A stretch of 64,000 nucleotides of DNA, taken from Chelydra serpentina. Its lineage: Eukaryota > Chordata > Testudines > Chelydridae. Below, one piece after another: positions 44,400 through 56,065 of this stretch. A program made the translations under genes and the position numbers. Location: NCBI GenBank assembly GCA_037349315.1, contig JBAIAC010000033.1, positions 10,806,001 to 10,870,000 on the forward strand. The letters are read 5' to 3'. Positions within the stretch are counted from its first letter, which is position 1. Each line of letters starts with the position of its first letter. Below the pieces are notes generated by a model, which was not told the origin of the DNA, ran no database searches, and worked only from the letters and a program-made list of their open reading frames with translations.

Positions 44400-44966
44400 T
44401 TTGTCCTGCAGAGGTTTTAACAGGCCACTCTGCCTTGAATGGTCCCCTTACAATCTGTGCTAACTACTTATGCTAAACAATCTGTTCCACCTAGCATCTT
44501 GCTATGATGCTGGGAGCACTTTTCCCAGACCTAAAGAAAAACTCTATGTAAGCTCAAAAGCTTCTCTCTCTCACCATCAGAAGCTTGTCCAATAAAAGAT
44601 GTACCTAACCCACCTTGTCTCGCTAACAGTGGCATAGCCAGGTCAAGAGTACACGGGGAGCGGAGCTAAAAAAAGGCGCCTCCTCCTGTACTCACCCGGT
44701 GGTGCTCCGGCGGCGCTCCAGCTGTTCGGCGGCACTTCAGCGGCGGGTCCTTCACTCGCTCCGGGTCTTCGGTGGTACCTGCCACCGAAGACCCGGAGCG
44801 AGTGAAGGACCCACTGCCGATGTGCCGCCGAACAGCTGGAGCTGGGTGAGTGCAAGAAGTGGCACCTTAAAAAGAAGCGGCACCTTTTTTTAGCCCCGCT
44901 CCCTCCCCTGGCTATGCTACTGCTCGCTAATATCCTCAAACCAACACGGCTACAACAACACTGCAT
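44400..44966 (+). mobile_element. Second Penelope-like tail, split by a hAT element
   Basis: GTTTTAACAGGCCACTCTGC, CCAATAAAAGATGTACC and, after the inserted hAT element, CAACACGGCTACAACAACACT form one tail of a second turtle family similar to that at 19615. A decayed hammerhead-like layout is visible at 44531-44562: CTAAAGA, a weak AACTC/AGCTC hairpin, then AAAAGC. The sequence CTTGTCTCGCTAA / TATCC is continuous when the hAT element and one duplication are removed. Confidence 0.6.
44627..44922. mobile_element. hAT MITE with long internal palindrome
   Basis: Ends CAGTGGCATAGCCAGG and CCTGGCTATGCTACTG are flanked by the perfect duplication CTCGCTAA (44619-44626 and 44923-44930). The interior is a near-palindrome of two arms around the centre at about 44780 (GACCCGGAGCGAGTGAAGGA and its inverse). 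It inserted into a Penelope-like tail and is therefore younger than it. Confidence 0.92.
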
Positions 44967-46489
44967 TCAGGTCAACGTTTCATTTCTAAGCAATGTGCTT
45001 CCAAGCCTGAGCAGCCCTGTGAAGAGAGGGACTGAACTCTAGTTCTGATCCCTTGTGTGGCAAAGCAACAGCCTTTCATTGAATTGATAGGTATGCTCTT
45101 CAGTATTTCATTAAATCTCTCCAAAGGTATTTTAGCTATAGACATATTGGGCTAAATTCTTTCCTCCAGTTACACCCAGGCTGCCCCGTCAAAACAAATG
45201 GAATTGGCTCAAGTGTAACTGACAGGAAAATTTGGCCTATTGCATATAGAATAGATTTTATGCCATATCATTTAATTAAAAAAAATAAAATTGGAATTGC
45301 CTTATGTAGTCCTTTATCTAATTCTATGCCATGCTTTCCTAACTGAAAGCTCAACAACATAAATATAAGAAATATACGCAACATTATTTTTAAGCAGACA
45401 CCTCTTTTGAATGTACACAAGAAAAATATGTCATAAACTGTCGCTGTGTTTGTGGTATTTCATTATGGATGAGTTATGTGCTGCATAAAAATCTTTTTTA
45501 AAGCATTTTTATGTTGACTCTTTGAGCGTTTCAAATTTTGTCACATATCTAATAATTCTCAGAAACAAACAACATGAAGATACGGTGTAGTATTGTTTTG
45601 TACATTTATTTAAAAGCAACATTTCCCATTCTTATTTCAAACCTAATGCAAAAAAGGAGCTTGAAAAACTGATTATCAATTACTTTTGTTTATGGTCAGT
45701 AGAAAATAGTCTACAGGAAGTTAGATCTGTATTATTTACATCTGTTAAAGGGAATATCACTTGTAATGGCCTAGAATGAAAAGGCAATGACTTATTACCT
45801 AAAAATAAAATAATGGCTAAAAGCAGGTGTATCTTTATGTTAAAAAAAAAAAGTGTGATAGGCAGAAAGGAAGGAATTCCATTACTGTTGACAGAGGCTT
45901 ATGACTAGAAAAAGTTATAAATAACATCTCTATAAATTATTGATTAAACCCAGATTTCTGCAGTACCAGTAGAAGCTAGGACAATTTAGAACTTGTGCAT
46001 TGCAGTTTGCTGTAGTTATAGCTAGACAGCCATTTGCAGAAAGCTGTGCACTTATTCTAACCATCTGCTGTTGGCTTCAGTTTCACAAATCTGTCTGTCT
46101 GAATACACAATTTTAAACAATAATGTTCACTGTGCATTTTGCTATTATTTTGGTGCCCCAGTATATTAAGAGTTGATCATTTCTTGTGCTTCTAAAATAT
46201 CTTTTGTTTCTTCAGAGAAGACTAATATTAAACTATTATAAATCACTGAAGAGAAGCCTGTTACTATTTTTCTCATGTTACTATAATCAAATTGGTTTAG
46301 GGAATGCTTAATTTGATTAATGATGTTTTGGTTCTATTATCTATTGGCTTTGTATATATTTTCATCTGGAATTTTTTGTCATGAAAAAAACCCGAGCCAA
46401 TTGTTAGAATAGTTGACACACCAGTATTCTCAATTCAGACATATATCAGTAAACAATTTAACATTTAAAGAACCCTTAACTCTGCCTGG
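44967..46489 (+). other. LRRC49: LRRC49 intron 7, nothing recognised
   Basis: AT-rich intron without supported features. Confidence 0.45.
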
Positions 46490-46960
46490 TGTAGTTAGTT
46501 GTTGGCTATGTATGCTGTCCCAGCTCTGTCTAGATAGCTGACACAGCAGACCTCGATCGAACTGCCCAATAAGACCATAAGACTTGGTTTAGTAGCAAAA
46601 GCATCCAGTCAGGTTTATTGTCAATGAAGCACAGTCCTAGCTGCCCGGATTGATGTCTACAGTTACACTAACACATGTATGCCTGGTGCAGTGGACTCAG
46701 CCCAGTGAATGGCGGGACTTTCCATTCTCCCCTCAACTGGCCAAAGACATTCCCTCTGAGACCAGCTGAGGCAGTCAATGCAGCTTTCCAGTTAGGTCCA
46801 GTAATGTAATAGCAGCAGCTGCTCACTACCATTTTACTGCCTCTTTGCATTCTGTTCACTTTTTTAAAGGTTCTCTTCACAATCATAAGGGCTATAGACT
46901 TATTTTTTCAGTTAAAGCTTAAATTTTGCAGAAATTGATGGCCTGGGTCGCACTAACTCA
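46490..46960 (-). mobile_element. Possible LTR fragment
   Basis: On the minus strand the sequence reads CAATAAACCTGACTGGATGC followed by TTATTGGGCAGTTCGATCG and ends with TAACTACA. This recalls the R-U5 part of an LTR with a poly(A) signal. The other end and a duplication were not found. Confidence 0.35.
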
Positions 46961-47222
46961 AGGAAGCTCCATGTTTTTCTCAGTCAAGTGAGTGAATTTG
47001 CAAGGCTGGCTTGAAGGAAGGCTCTCAGACAGAACATTTAAGAAGCAGCACATATTTGGCCCATATAGCAGAAATACACAGAATGTTAAACTATTAAAAA
47101 TAAAAAAAACTAATGTAGAATTATATTAGTACGTATCTCCATTACTTTAAACTGAATCTCTAACAGGTGTCTAAGCAAACTAGGCACAGTATGCATGCTA
47201 TTCATTATACTTCTCGTTACAG

Positions 47223-47366
47223 ATTGCTAAAATAGAAAATATCAATCATTTGGGTGAACTCAGAGTGTTAAACCTTGCCAGAAACCTTTTAAGCTATGTA
47301 GAAAACCTTAATGGACTGGATTCACTGACAGAACTTAACCTTCGTCATAATCAAATCACCTCCATG
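47223..47366 (+). CDS. LRRC49: LRRC49 exon 8
   Basis: The acceptor is CGTTACAG and the donor TCCATG|GTAAGT. The exon has 48 codons, residues 259-306, phase 0 at both ends. It encodes repeats with IAKIENINHLGELRVLNLAR, YVENLNGLDSLTELNLRHNQ and ITSM. Close to human ITKIENINHLCELRVLNLAR. Confidence 0.95.
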
Positions 47367-48315
47367 GTAAGTGATAAAACTCAATATTTGTTGTCCTCCC
47401 CCTACAAAAAAGTTAGCAAAATACAGTAATATTATCATTTGATTTGAACCATGTTAGTGTTCAACTATATTGTTTTCATTTGTCCTATGAGTTTGATGCT
47501 CTTATGCTTAGTTTTATGTGAAGTGGATGAAACCAAAAATAACACATGGATATTGTATATAAATAATCGTTTATAGCTGTGAAGCTGTCTTTATGCTAAT
47601 TAAAGTGCCAAAAGTGAGGAAATCTTGAAGAAGCTATACAATTCTGGTGAATAGATTCAGTAGGTATCTAAAAATATAGTAAACAATGTACTGTACTGAC
47701 TATATCCTAAACTTAAAAATCATGGCTATTGATGGGATAAAGTGCTTTTTTAGTAGTAGCCGCTCTTTTTTTAATATGACAGTTAGAGAAAGTCAGTATG
47801 ATCTTAAAAGAAAACTAAAAATACTATTTTAAACTTTGCAGTTTCACTTAACATTAACCAATACTTTCAAAAAGAAAAGGCCATCAGTGTCCAACATTTT
47901 GTCAGTGAGAAATAATTAAAGATCTGTTTCTGCAAAAGATGTTGTTTCAGTTTCTTACTACATAACCTTAATATAAAGCAGTTGTAACAGACTCATAATA
48001 CAATAACAAGAGCACATTGCATAAAATAATTCTGTTTTGCTAAATACCTAGAACAGTGTATTCCCCCGCTTGGAAAGAAACAAATGGAACATGACAACAA
48101 AGGAGAGAGGTTAATATATGCAGTGAGTCTTATTCCAATTTCTTCTTTATTAGAGCTCTTGCCTTGAGCTGTGTCTTAGATCATGTCAACTAATCTGGCC
48201 ACTGGTATATGACTTTCTGACAAAAGTGACCTGTCAGTTTTGCTGAATAGAAAATGGAGGCTTCAGCTCCTATTTCCAGTTTTGTTTGCTTGGTTTTTTT
48301 TGCTTTTCTTCATAA
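47367..48315 (+). other. LRRC49: LRRC49 intron 8, left part
   Basis: AT-rich sequence, no feature recognised. Confidence 0.45.
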
Positions 48316-48317
48316 TA

Positions 48318-50042
48318 CCGTAACTCCTCGCTTATGTTGTAGTTATGTTCCTAAAAAATGCGACTTTAAACGAAACGATGTTAGGCGAATCCAATTTCCC
48401 CATAAGAATTAATGTAAATAGGGGGGTTAGGTTCCAGTAAATGTTTTTCACCAGACATGATGATTGTGACGCTTGGTTGAGGTGGTGAAGTCGGAGGGTG
48501 GGATATTTCTCAGGGAATGCTTTACTGATAAATGATGAACTAGCAATCAGCTGAGCCCTCAAGAGTTAAACCATTGTTGTTAATGTAGCCTCACACTCTA
48601 CAAGGCAGCAAGAATGGAGGGAATGGAGACAGCAGGGCAGACGTGTGTGTGAGAGAGAGATGCGCATTACCCCTTTAAGTACGCTGACCCCACTCTAAGA
48701 ACACTGCCTTTTTAAGTATCATAGAATCTCAGGGTTGGAAGGGACCTCAGGAGGTCATCTAGTCCAACCCCCTGCTCAAAGCAGGACCAACCCCAACTAA
48801 ATCATCCCACCCAGGGTTTTGTCAAGCCTGACCTTAAAAACCTCTAAGGAAGGAGATTCCACCACCTCCCTAGGTAACCCATTCCAGTGCTTCACCACCC
48901 TACTAGTGAAAAAGTTTTTCCTAATATCCAACCTAAACCTCCCCCTCTGCAACTTGAGACCATTACTCCTTGTTCTGTCATCTTCTACCACTGAGAACAG
49001 TCTAGATCCATCCTCTTTGGAACCCCCTTTCAGGTAGTTGAAAGCAGCTATCAAATCCCCCCTCATTCTTCTCTTCTGCAGGCTAAACAATCCCAGGTCC
49101 CTCAGCCTCTCCTCATAAGTCATGTGCTCCAGCCCCCTAATCATTTTTGTTGCCCTCTGCTGGACTCTTTCCAATTTATCCACATCCTTCTTGTAGTGTG
49201 GGGCCCAAAACTGGACACAGTACTCCAAATGAGGCCTCGCCAGTGCTGAATAGAGGGGAATGATCACGTCCCTTGATCTGCTGGAAATGCCCCTACTTAT
49301 ACAACCCAAAATGCCGTTAGCCTTCTTGGCAACAAGGGCACACTGTTGACTCATATTCAGCTTTTCGTCCACTGTAACCCCTAGGTCCTTTTCTGCAGAA
49401 CTGCTGCCCAGCCATTCAGTCCCTAGTCTGTAGCAGTGCATGGGATTCTTCCGTCCTAAGTGCAGGACTCTGCACTTGTCCTTGTTGAACCTCATCATAT
49501 TTCTTTTGGCCCAATCCTCTAATTTGTCTAGGTAGACCAGCAAGTTGAGACAGCAGCTTCAAGCTCCCTCTGTCCTGAGCCCTGTCGTGTCTCCTCCCTG
49601 CTCTATGGATATGGGGTAAGCAGGGTGCAGGAGCAAGGGGGGATGGGGACACTTTGACATTAGTCCCCCTTTTCTCCCCCCGCCCGCCCCCGCACAGCAG
49701 GCAGGAGGCTCCGGGGAGCAGCTCCAAGGCAGAGGGCAGGAGCAGCACATGGCAATGGGGGGAGGGACAGCTGAACTGCCGGCAGTTGATAGCCTGCTGG
49801 ACAGCTGCAGGCCAGGGAACTTAGGGGAATGGGGAGCTGATAGGAGGGCTGCCGGTCCACCATGGTTCCAAGCCCCCACCAGCTAGCTCCAATGGGCTGC
49901 TCTTCTTGCAAGCAGTGGACAAAGCAGGCAGCTGCTAAATGACATTCTAAGGGAGCATTGCACAACTATAAATGAGCATGTTCTCTAATTGATCAGCAAC
50001 GAAACAACATTAACCGGGACGACTTTAAGTGAGGCGTTACTG
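48318..50042. mobile_element. Tigger-like DNA transposon interrupted by CR1
   Basis: Inverted ends CCGTAACTCCTCGCTTA and TAAGTGAGGCGTTACTG are flanked by TA dinucleotides (48316-48317, 50043-50044). The internal parts CGACTTTAAACGAAACGATG on the left and AACGAAACAACATTAACC on the right fit a mariner/Tigger family. There is no transposase frame. A CR1 copy is nested inside, so the transposon is older. Confidence 0.75.
48717..49546 (-). mobile_element. CR1 LINE, C-terminal part of ORF2, frame open
   Basis: A 248-codon frame on the minus strand reads through the C-terminal part of CR1 ORF2: [76 protein letters not shown] and [20 protein letters not shown]. The 3' end is TATCATAGAATC on the plus strand. 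The open frame suggests a younger copy than that at 7377. It is 5'-truncated and lacks the catalytic YxDD part of the reverse transcriptase. Confidence 0.93.
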
Positions 50043-50118
50043 TAATAGCAAAGCCCTCTATTAGTCTATGTGGCTGAGCTGAGATTTGAGAACATGGGCA
50101 GTTTGGCCCTTTTAAATT

Positions 50119-51140
50119 TGTGATGGTGCTACCCGTAGGAGCCCGCTGAGGTCACTCAGTCAGGGTGAACTGCAAACAGAACGGGGCAAACAAACCCCAA
50201 ATGCTGGTGGATATTCCAATACTTAGATTTACCAAGCCAGCACAAAACAGCTTCTATAGTACCTCACTGGTTACTAAGAAGTCCAAACAACACAGTTCCC
50301 TTGAAGTGCCCAGCCTCCAATCTCCGTCCAGACACACACGTCAGATATGATGATAAATTCTGAAAATCTTAATTCGTCTCATAAAAGAAAAGGTTCTCCA
50401 ATCACCCCAGACCCAGGTCAAATAATAACTTAGATCTTACCCCAAATACTAGTCAATTCTTATTAACTAAACTAAAATTTATTAAAAAAGAAAAGGGAGA
50501 GAGTGTTGGTTAAAAGATCAATATATATACAGACCTGAGTTCAATTCTTGAGATTCAGATACATAGCAGAGATGAGCTTGTAGTTGCCAAAAGTCCTTTT
50601 AGAAATAGTCCATAGGTTATAGTCCAATGTCCGTATTCAGGGTGACTCCAGTCAGTGACTGGGGATCTCAATCCTTATGGCTTAGGGTTTCCCCTTCTTG
50701 AAACCCAAAGCAGATCTGAGATGAAGAAGGATCGTGTCCCAGCGTTTTTATACATTTCCTGCAGCCTTTTGGCCTGAGAAAACAATAGGCTTAGGATCAT
50801 TTATCCATTACACAGTTCAGACATAGGTTATCACCATCTTCAGACACATAGACAATAATATTATTTCACTCAAATATCTTCCTAAATGTTAATATTCCTT
50901 TTTTGATCTTTGAATCAAAGCTATAGACAAGATTGTTTGCTTTCATCACAAGAGCTGAGCAAACATTTACTCTTCTGTCTCTAACAATGCAGGCTTGCAT
51001 TTCAAAGCTCTATTCATTTACATATCTTCATAACCAGTCTTTAAAGTTCAGCCATGGGTCAGGTCAGTCTGTGAGTTCATCAACTCTTTCTGGCCCTGTC
51101 ACCTTTCCATGAGATTTATATTATACTCATAACAATCACA
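50119..51140. mobile_element. Solo LTR, TGTGATGGTGC type
   Basis: The unit TGTGATGGTGCTACC to AACAATCACA has inverted TGTGA/TCACA ends and the perfect duplication AAATT (50114-50118 and 51141-51145). It is 1022 bp without internal genes. It lies only 75 bp right of the Tigger-like element. Confidence 0.85.
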
Positions 51141-51977
51141 AAATTCAATCTCCTTTATAACATGTGCAGCCAGCAGAATTTTGTATCCATCTCTCTGGTA
51201 AGATGACGTGCAAATGGAACTTCCTCCTTGGGAGTGATGGAGCTTTTCCTGTAGGAACATTGACTGCTTTTTTTACAAGTTGATAGGATCATCTTTTACA
51301 AGTAGAATGCAACATGGGGCTTTTTTTTTTTTAAGTAGGTCTGAGTTACCTCAGGTACTGATGTGTATCTGGGAATTTAGTCATTGACTTCAGCGGTGCC
51401 AAGATTTTACTCAGTATTTTTTGTGAGTTTTTGATGATGTATTTGTTTTCTATCATTCAGTGAAGGATATTAAAAACAAACCAACCCCTAAATCAACAGT
51501 AACAAAAATGTTGATTGTGTAATCAGAATTTCCCATGTCATACTACTGCTCCCTGCTCTCTTTCCCTTAGGAATATTTTCTTGAATCTCCTGGGTGTCTA
51601 ACTGTTCATGTAGTATGCCAAATTATCCACAATTGTTTTTGTTCTTTGAAGCAATGAGAACATGGAAATAATGATTGACTAGAGTATGGTAGATTTTTTT
51701 TTTACTTTAAATTATACCCAGACAGTTAATACTCTAAATTTGTAAGAATTAACATGTTGGGCTATAGTATCTGTAAAATCTGTCTTGGGTCTCAGTCTAC
51801 TTTGGCTTGTTTAAAGAAAAATTATCCTCCTGCTCAGTTCAGGCAAGACTTGGATCATTTTAATTTTAGTAAACATGCTTTCTCTTTGGCCTGTTTTAAT
51901 TCAAAGGTATTAGAAATTGAGGTGTTGACTATTTAATGAATGCAGTATATTATTTTTATATTTTTACTGTAACCTTC

Positions 51978-53540
51978 TGTCACAGGGTAACTGGCCCTTT
52001 TAATGGGAGATGGGGCCAGTCTACCTGTGCCATAATTAATTAGCTGATTCCCAACCTGAGGGGATGGGATTATAGGGGTCAGGTGATAGTTTAATGGACA
52101 CCTGGGCCTCTGCAGGAATATAGGCCTAAACTGAACCTAGCTGAACTGTGTTTTTTTAAATTGAGTTTGAATGTTAGCATAAGTAATAGGCCTAAAAGCA
52201 TGTGACCAAAAAAGAATGAGATTACGGGAAAGAGGAGCTTGTTTGTATTAAACTACTTGGGACCCTTAAATACCAGCATTATCTTATTTAACGTTTGGGA
52301 TGAGGTAATAGAAATAAAGAAAACTTGCTTAATTGGGCTCCAGGTGCAGTAAATAATTGGTTATATATGGTTTGTTTAAAAAGAAATGCTTAGTTCAGTT
52401 ATTGGGAAGAAATATGGTAAAATAAAATAAGAAGAAAATCTTGAGGAGCGGGCCCAACCATTAGTCTTGTCTTGACTGGGCAAAAGGACAGGACACAGCT
52501 CTAAAACTCCTTCCTCTGTATTTGGCTAAGGTCTGATAACCAGCAGTAATATCATTTATTTATTATAGTGTATAAAAGACAAGGTTTTGGGGAGTTTCTT
52601 TGTCTCCCTTCATGCTGTGACTCCAGAGGGGTATGTCCTGGGCCTGATCCTGTTGTAAGTATTTTGGCCAATACTTATAACTGGATTGATACTGGGACAG
52701 GGGTTCTCAGACTTCATTGCACCATGACCCCCTTCTGACAACAAAGTTACTATATGATCCCAGGGAGAGGACTGGAGCCCGAGCCCTGCCAGCCCAGATT
52801 GGAAGAGAAGGGGTTGCAGCCCAAACCCCACTGCCCTGAGTGGGAGTGGAGCTCAGGCTTCAGTTTCAACCCTGGGTTCCAGAAAATCTAATGCTGGCCC
52901 CGGCAACCCCATTAAAATGGGGCCCCGACCCACAGTTTGAGAACTGCTGTACTAGGATGTTGCATATTAGTTTGTGTATGCATATATTTGTATTTTGAGT
53001 GTAATCAACACCAGGTGGCCTTTGGTCTAATGAAGGAATGCTTTTGTGTAAATTGAGTTGTGGTAAACCTTAGTAAAGTATTAGGGAAATTATTTTCAAT
53101 AGCCTCATAAGAGGGCTGAGAGATCTGTCTTGGTGTGGAACCACAGGGAGTGGGTAGGCTCTTGTGGAAAGCCCTGAGCCAGGGTCTGCAGGAAATTGGC
53201 TATCCCAGGGGAACCAGCCTGAGGCCCAGCGCTCTATACTGGAGCAGGGAAGGATGGAAGGAATGGAGCCCAGCAAGAACTGAGAATGTACTCCAGGGGA
53301 CCCAGCCTGGTGGCAGAGTGTTCTATCCCAGAGCCAGAAAGAGTATCAAAGGTAGCCCAATGAGGGGATGGGTACAGGACCCAGAGGGCTGGTTGAAGAG
53401 GAACCACTGAAGTACAGAACAACTTTTTTGTTTGTTGGGACTTGATTAATTGGAGTTTCGCTACCCCAGAAGGGGATGAGTTTGTATGACTTGGCTGGAG
53501 GGCTAACTGAACTGACTGATTTGTATGTGGAGTTCTTGGG
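51978..53540 (+). repeat. LTR-like candidate with TATA box
   Basis: TGTCACAGGGTAACTGGCCC at 51978 looks like a left LTR end. TATAAAAG at 52571-52578 could be a promoter. The right end and duplication were not found, and a hAT element interrupts it at 52698. From 53130 the sequence is richer in G and C. The classification is tentative. Confidence 0.3.
52698..52949. mobile_element. hAT MITE, CAGGGGTTCTCAGACT type
   Basis: Ends CAGGGGTTCTCAGACTT and CAGTTTGAGAACTGCTG are flanked by TACTGGGA (52690-52697) and TACTAGGA (52950-52957), one difference. It is 252 bp and non-coding. Confidence 0.85.
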
Positions 53541-53548
53541 GACTCTGA

Positions 53549-53745
53549 AGGTACGTCTACACTGCAACATAAGCTCATGCCTGAGCCCAGGCTCATGCCT
53601 AACCCCCCTTGTGTCTACACTGCAATTGCGCTAATCTAGTCCTTGGACCCAGGGTCCCAGGACCCTACAGAACTGGAAGGTCCAAGCTTGAGTTAAGCCG
53701 GGACCCAGGGTATGAGCCCTATTGCTTTGCAGTGTAGATGCAGCC
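53549..53745. mobile_element. MITE-like, GTCTACACTGCA type
   Basis: The ends GTACGTCTACACTGCAA and TTTGCAGTGTAGATGCAG are inverted copies. Inside, GTCTACACTGCAATT occurs again at 53612. Short palindromes (GGGTCCCAGGACCC, GAGCCCAGGCTC) fill the interior. Target duplication not determined. Confidence 0.55.
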
Positions 53746-54575
53746 CCGCTTGACTCGGGTCCCAGTAGTCAGCTGGAAGTATCCCACTATTCCATGTGAC
53801 AACTATCCCAACATCTGCAATCCACTCTATTTTGTGAAAGGAGTATTTCTTAAATATTGTTAGTTAGTCCCTTTTGGATTTCTTGTGCAGCTTTATTTTT
53901 AAGGACAGTCTGGGATTTTCTTTACCAGTGATAGGACAGAATAATTCTTGTTTTTGTTCCTTACAGTTGAATCATGATATAGGACTAAAATTGCAGAAGT
54001 ATCACTTAATTTTGGTACTAAAATGGATTAAGTTTCTTGTGCATAGGTTGTATTTTGACAGTATCATTGGTGGCAGTACCTAATATAGCTTGACAGAGTA
54101 ATTATGGAATAAAGATATATCATAACTTTGTTGTAACTTCAAACCTTAGATAACCTTAAACAGCAGCATTGCTAACCCCAAGATTTCAGAAATCATGTCG
54201 GGCGGCCAAACACATGAGATTGTCTTCAAATATATTATTTATTTTAAAATTTCTTTTCTTTGCCATCTCATTTTTGAGCCTTTAGTGTTCTTCTCAAGCT
54301 TTATCTGTGATGCCATGAGGGCTTACACACATACTGTTCTTGAAAGCTGAGACTCTCACTGACCAAAGTGTGGCCGTACACTCAACTTGATGGCCTTTGT
54401 CTGTCTGTTTGAAAACTGCATCTGACATCTGATCACTTCTAGAATTTTAGTCCGAGCTGTATCCCCAGCCGGACCCCTTGCTCTGCTCTAGGCAAACTTC
54501 CCCCCCCTCAACAAATCAAGTTGTGTTTCTTTCCACAAGGACTCCTGCTCCATGACTCTGATACATCCCATAGAG

Positions 54576-55819
54576 CAGGTCTGCACCACATGCGGCCCGC
54601 GTGGGCTCACTGTGCGGCCCGCGTGGGGCGGGGGTGAGTAGGCAAGCGGCGGGGTGGGGCAAGCCAATGGCCAGTGGGTGGGCGGGCTGGTGAAGAGGCC
54701 AGTGGCAGGCTGGGGAGTGAGGGTGATCCAGCGGCAGGGGGCGGGGGCAGCGGCAGAAGGTAAGAGGCCAGCAGCGGGCAGGCAGGTGAGCTGGCGGCGG
54801 GGGGAGCTAGTGGCGGCGGGGCTGAGGAGGCGAGCGGGCAGCAGGGGGTGAGTAGGCGGGCGGGGTGGGGGATGACTAGTCGAGTGGGCAGGCAGTGGCA
54901 GGGCGGCAGGTGAGCCAGCGGTGTGAGGTGCTGAGGAGGCGAGCCGGGGTGGTGGTGGGGGGGATGATCAGCCAAGCGGGCGGGCAGTGGTGGCGAGGCT
55001 TTATACTGGGAGGGGGGAGGGGGGAAGGAGGCGAGCGGTGAGTCCGTGGCTGGAGGGGGGCAAATCTCCCAGATTCAAAATCTGGGACTGTCTCTGTTGG
55101 TCCTTTTTGCTGCTTGTCTCTGGGCTGGGGGTTGTCCCAATGCTGCAAAGAGGGTGTTCCCAAAGGAAGGTGCTTGCTTCTAACCCCCGAGGCCGTCAGT
55201 ATGTCTGCTCTTCTCTAGTCAGCCCACTTGACAAGTTTGATTGTCTTTGGTCTGGTTCTCATTCCCTCTCCAAGGGTTGCAGCTGTCTGTAGGTGCCTGC
55301 CTTCCACACCTTCCTCATTCACACCTCATTCATTCAACAGGGCAATTGAATACAAAGTGGGGGGAAGATCTTATTCTACTTCTAGCAAAAAGACATTTTT
55401 CTTTTACCTTAATTATACTACATTAGGGGCCCGCTGTAACATATTACCAATGTTCAATATAAAGTCACATAAAAGTTATACTAAAATGCATAATGCAGAG
55501 ATTTATCTACAACTGCATTGATTGACTGTTGTGTGCAGTAATATAGTGACCCCTGGGCGGGTGAAGAGGGGTGTGATGGTGGGGCTGAGCAGGGAGGTTC
55601 GGGTCGTATTTTACTGCTGTGATCTGGTCACCCTATGCGCGCTGTTTCTTTCCCCCTCTACAGGCTTCCACACCCCAGCGCTGGGGAAGGAGGGGTTGTT
55701 TCCGCGGGGTGGGCGGCACTGGGGGAGGGAGGTGTTTCCGCAGGGCCGGGGGTTTTGGCCCTCAGCTGTTTTCTTTGGAGTAATATGGCCCTTGCCGCTT
55801 TACGAGTTGTGCAGGCCTG
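54576..55819. mobile_element. Large hAT element, CAGGTCTGCAC type
   Basis: Ends CAGGTCTGCACCACATGCGG and GTTGTGCAGGCCTG are inverted copies. The flanks CCATAGAG (54568-54575) and CACTAGAG (55820-55827) match at six of eight bases. The 1244-bp interior has no transposase. The first 430 bp are an irregular GGCGGG/GCAGGCAGG array, and 55060-55550 looks like an inserted unrelated piece. Confidence 0.65.
54600..55050. repeat. GC-rich irregular array inside the hAT element
   Basis: Variants of GTGAGCCAGCGGCG and GGCGAGCGGGCAGG are repeated with a loose period of about 25-40 bp. The open frames in both directions are composition artefacts. Confidence 0.6.
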
Positions 55820-55937
55820 CACTAGAGCCATTGTCTGAATGAGCTAAATTGATGGAAGCAGAACACTCTGTGACTTCCTTACAGTACTTAGGGTAAACTT
55901 ACACCCATGTTTGTGATGCTTGCAAGCTACCCCAGGG

Positions 55938-56060
55938 TAGGGTTGCCAATTTTGGTTGGACATATCCCTGGAGGTTTAATCACATGACATAAAATTTAAT
56001 TAAAGATTAATCTTTAATTTCCAGAGATTCCAGGACAGTCCTGGAGGGTTGGCAACCCTA
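55938..56060. mobile_element. Short MITE, TAGGGTTGCCAA type
   Basis: Perfect 12-bp inverted ends TAGGGTTGCCAA and TTGGCAACCCTA, 123 bp, AT-rich inside with a TTTAATTAAAGATTAATC palindrome. The flanks share CAGGG (55933-55937 and 56061-56065). Confidence 0.75.
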
Positions 56061-56065
56061 CAGGG

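Noticed and set aside
54607..54975. Pro/His-rich minus-strand frame
   Set aside because: Artefact of an irregular GC-rich array inside a hAT element.
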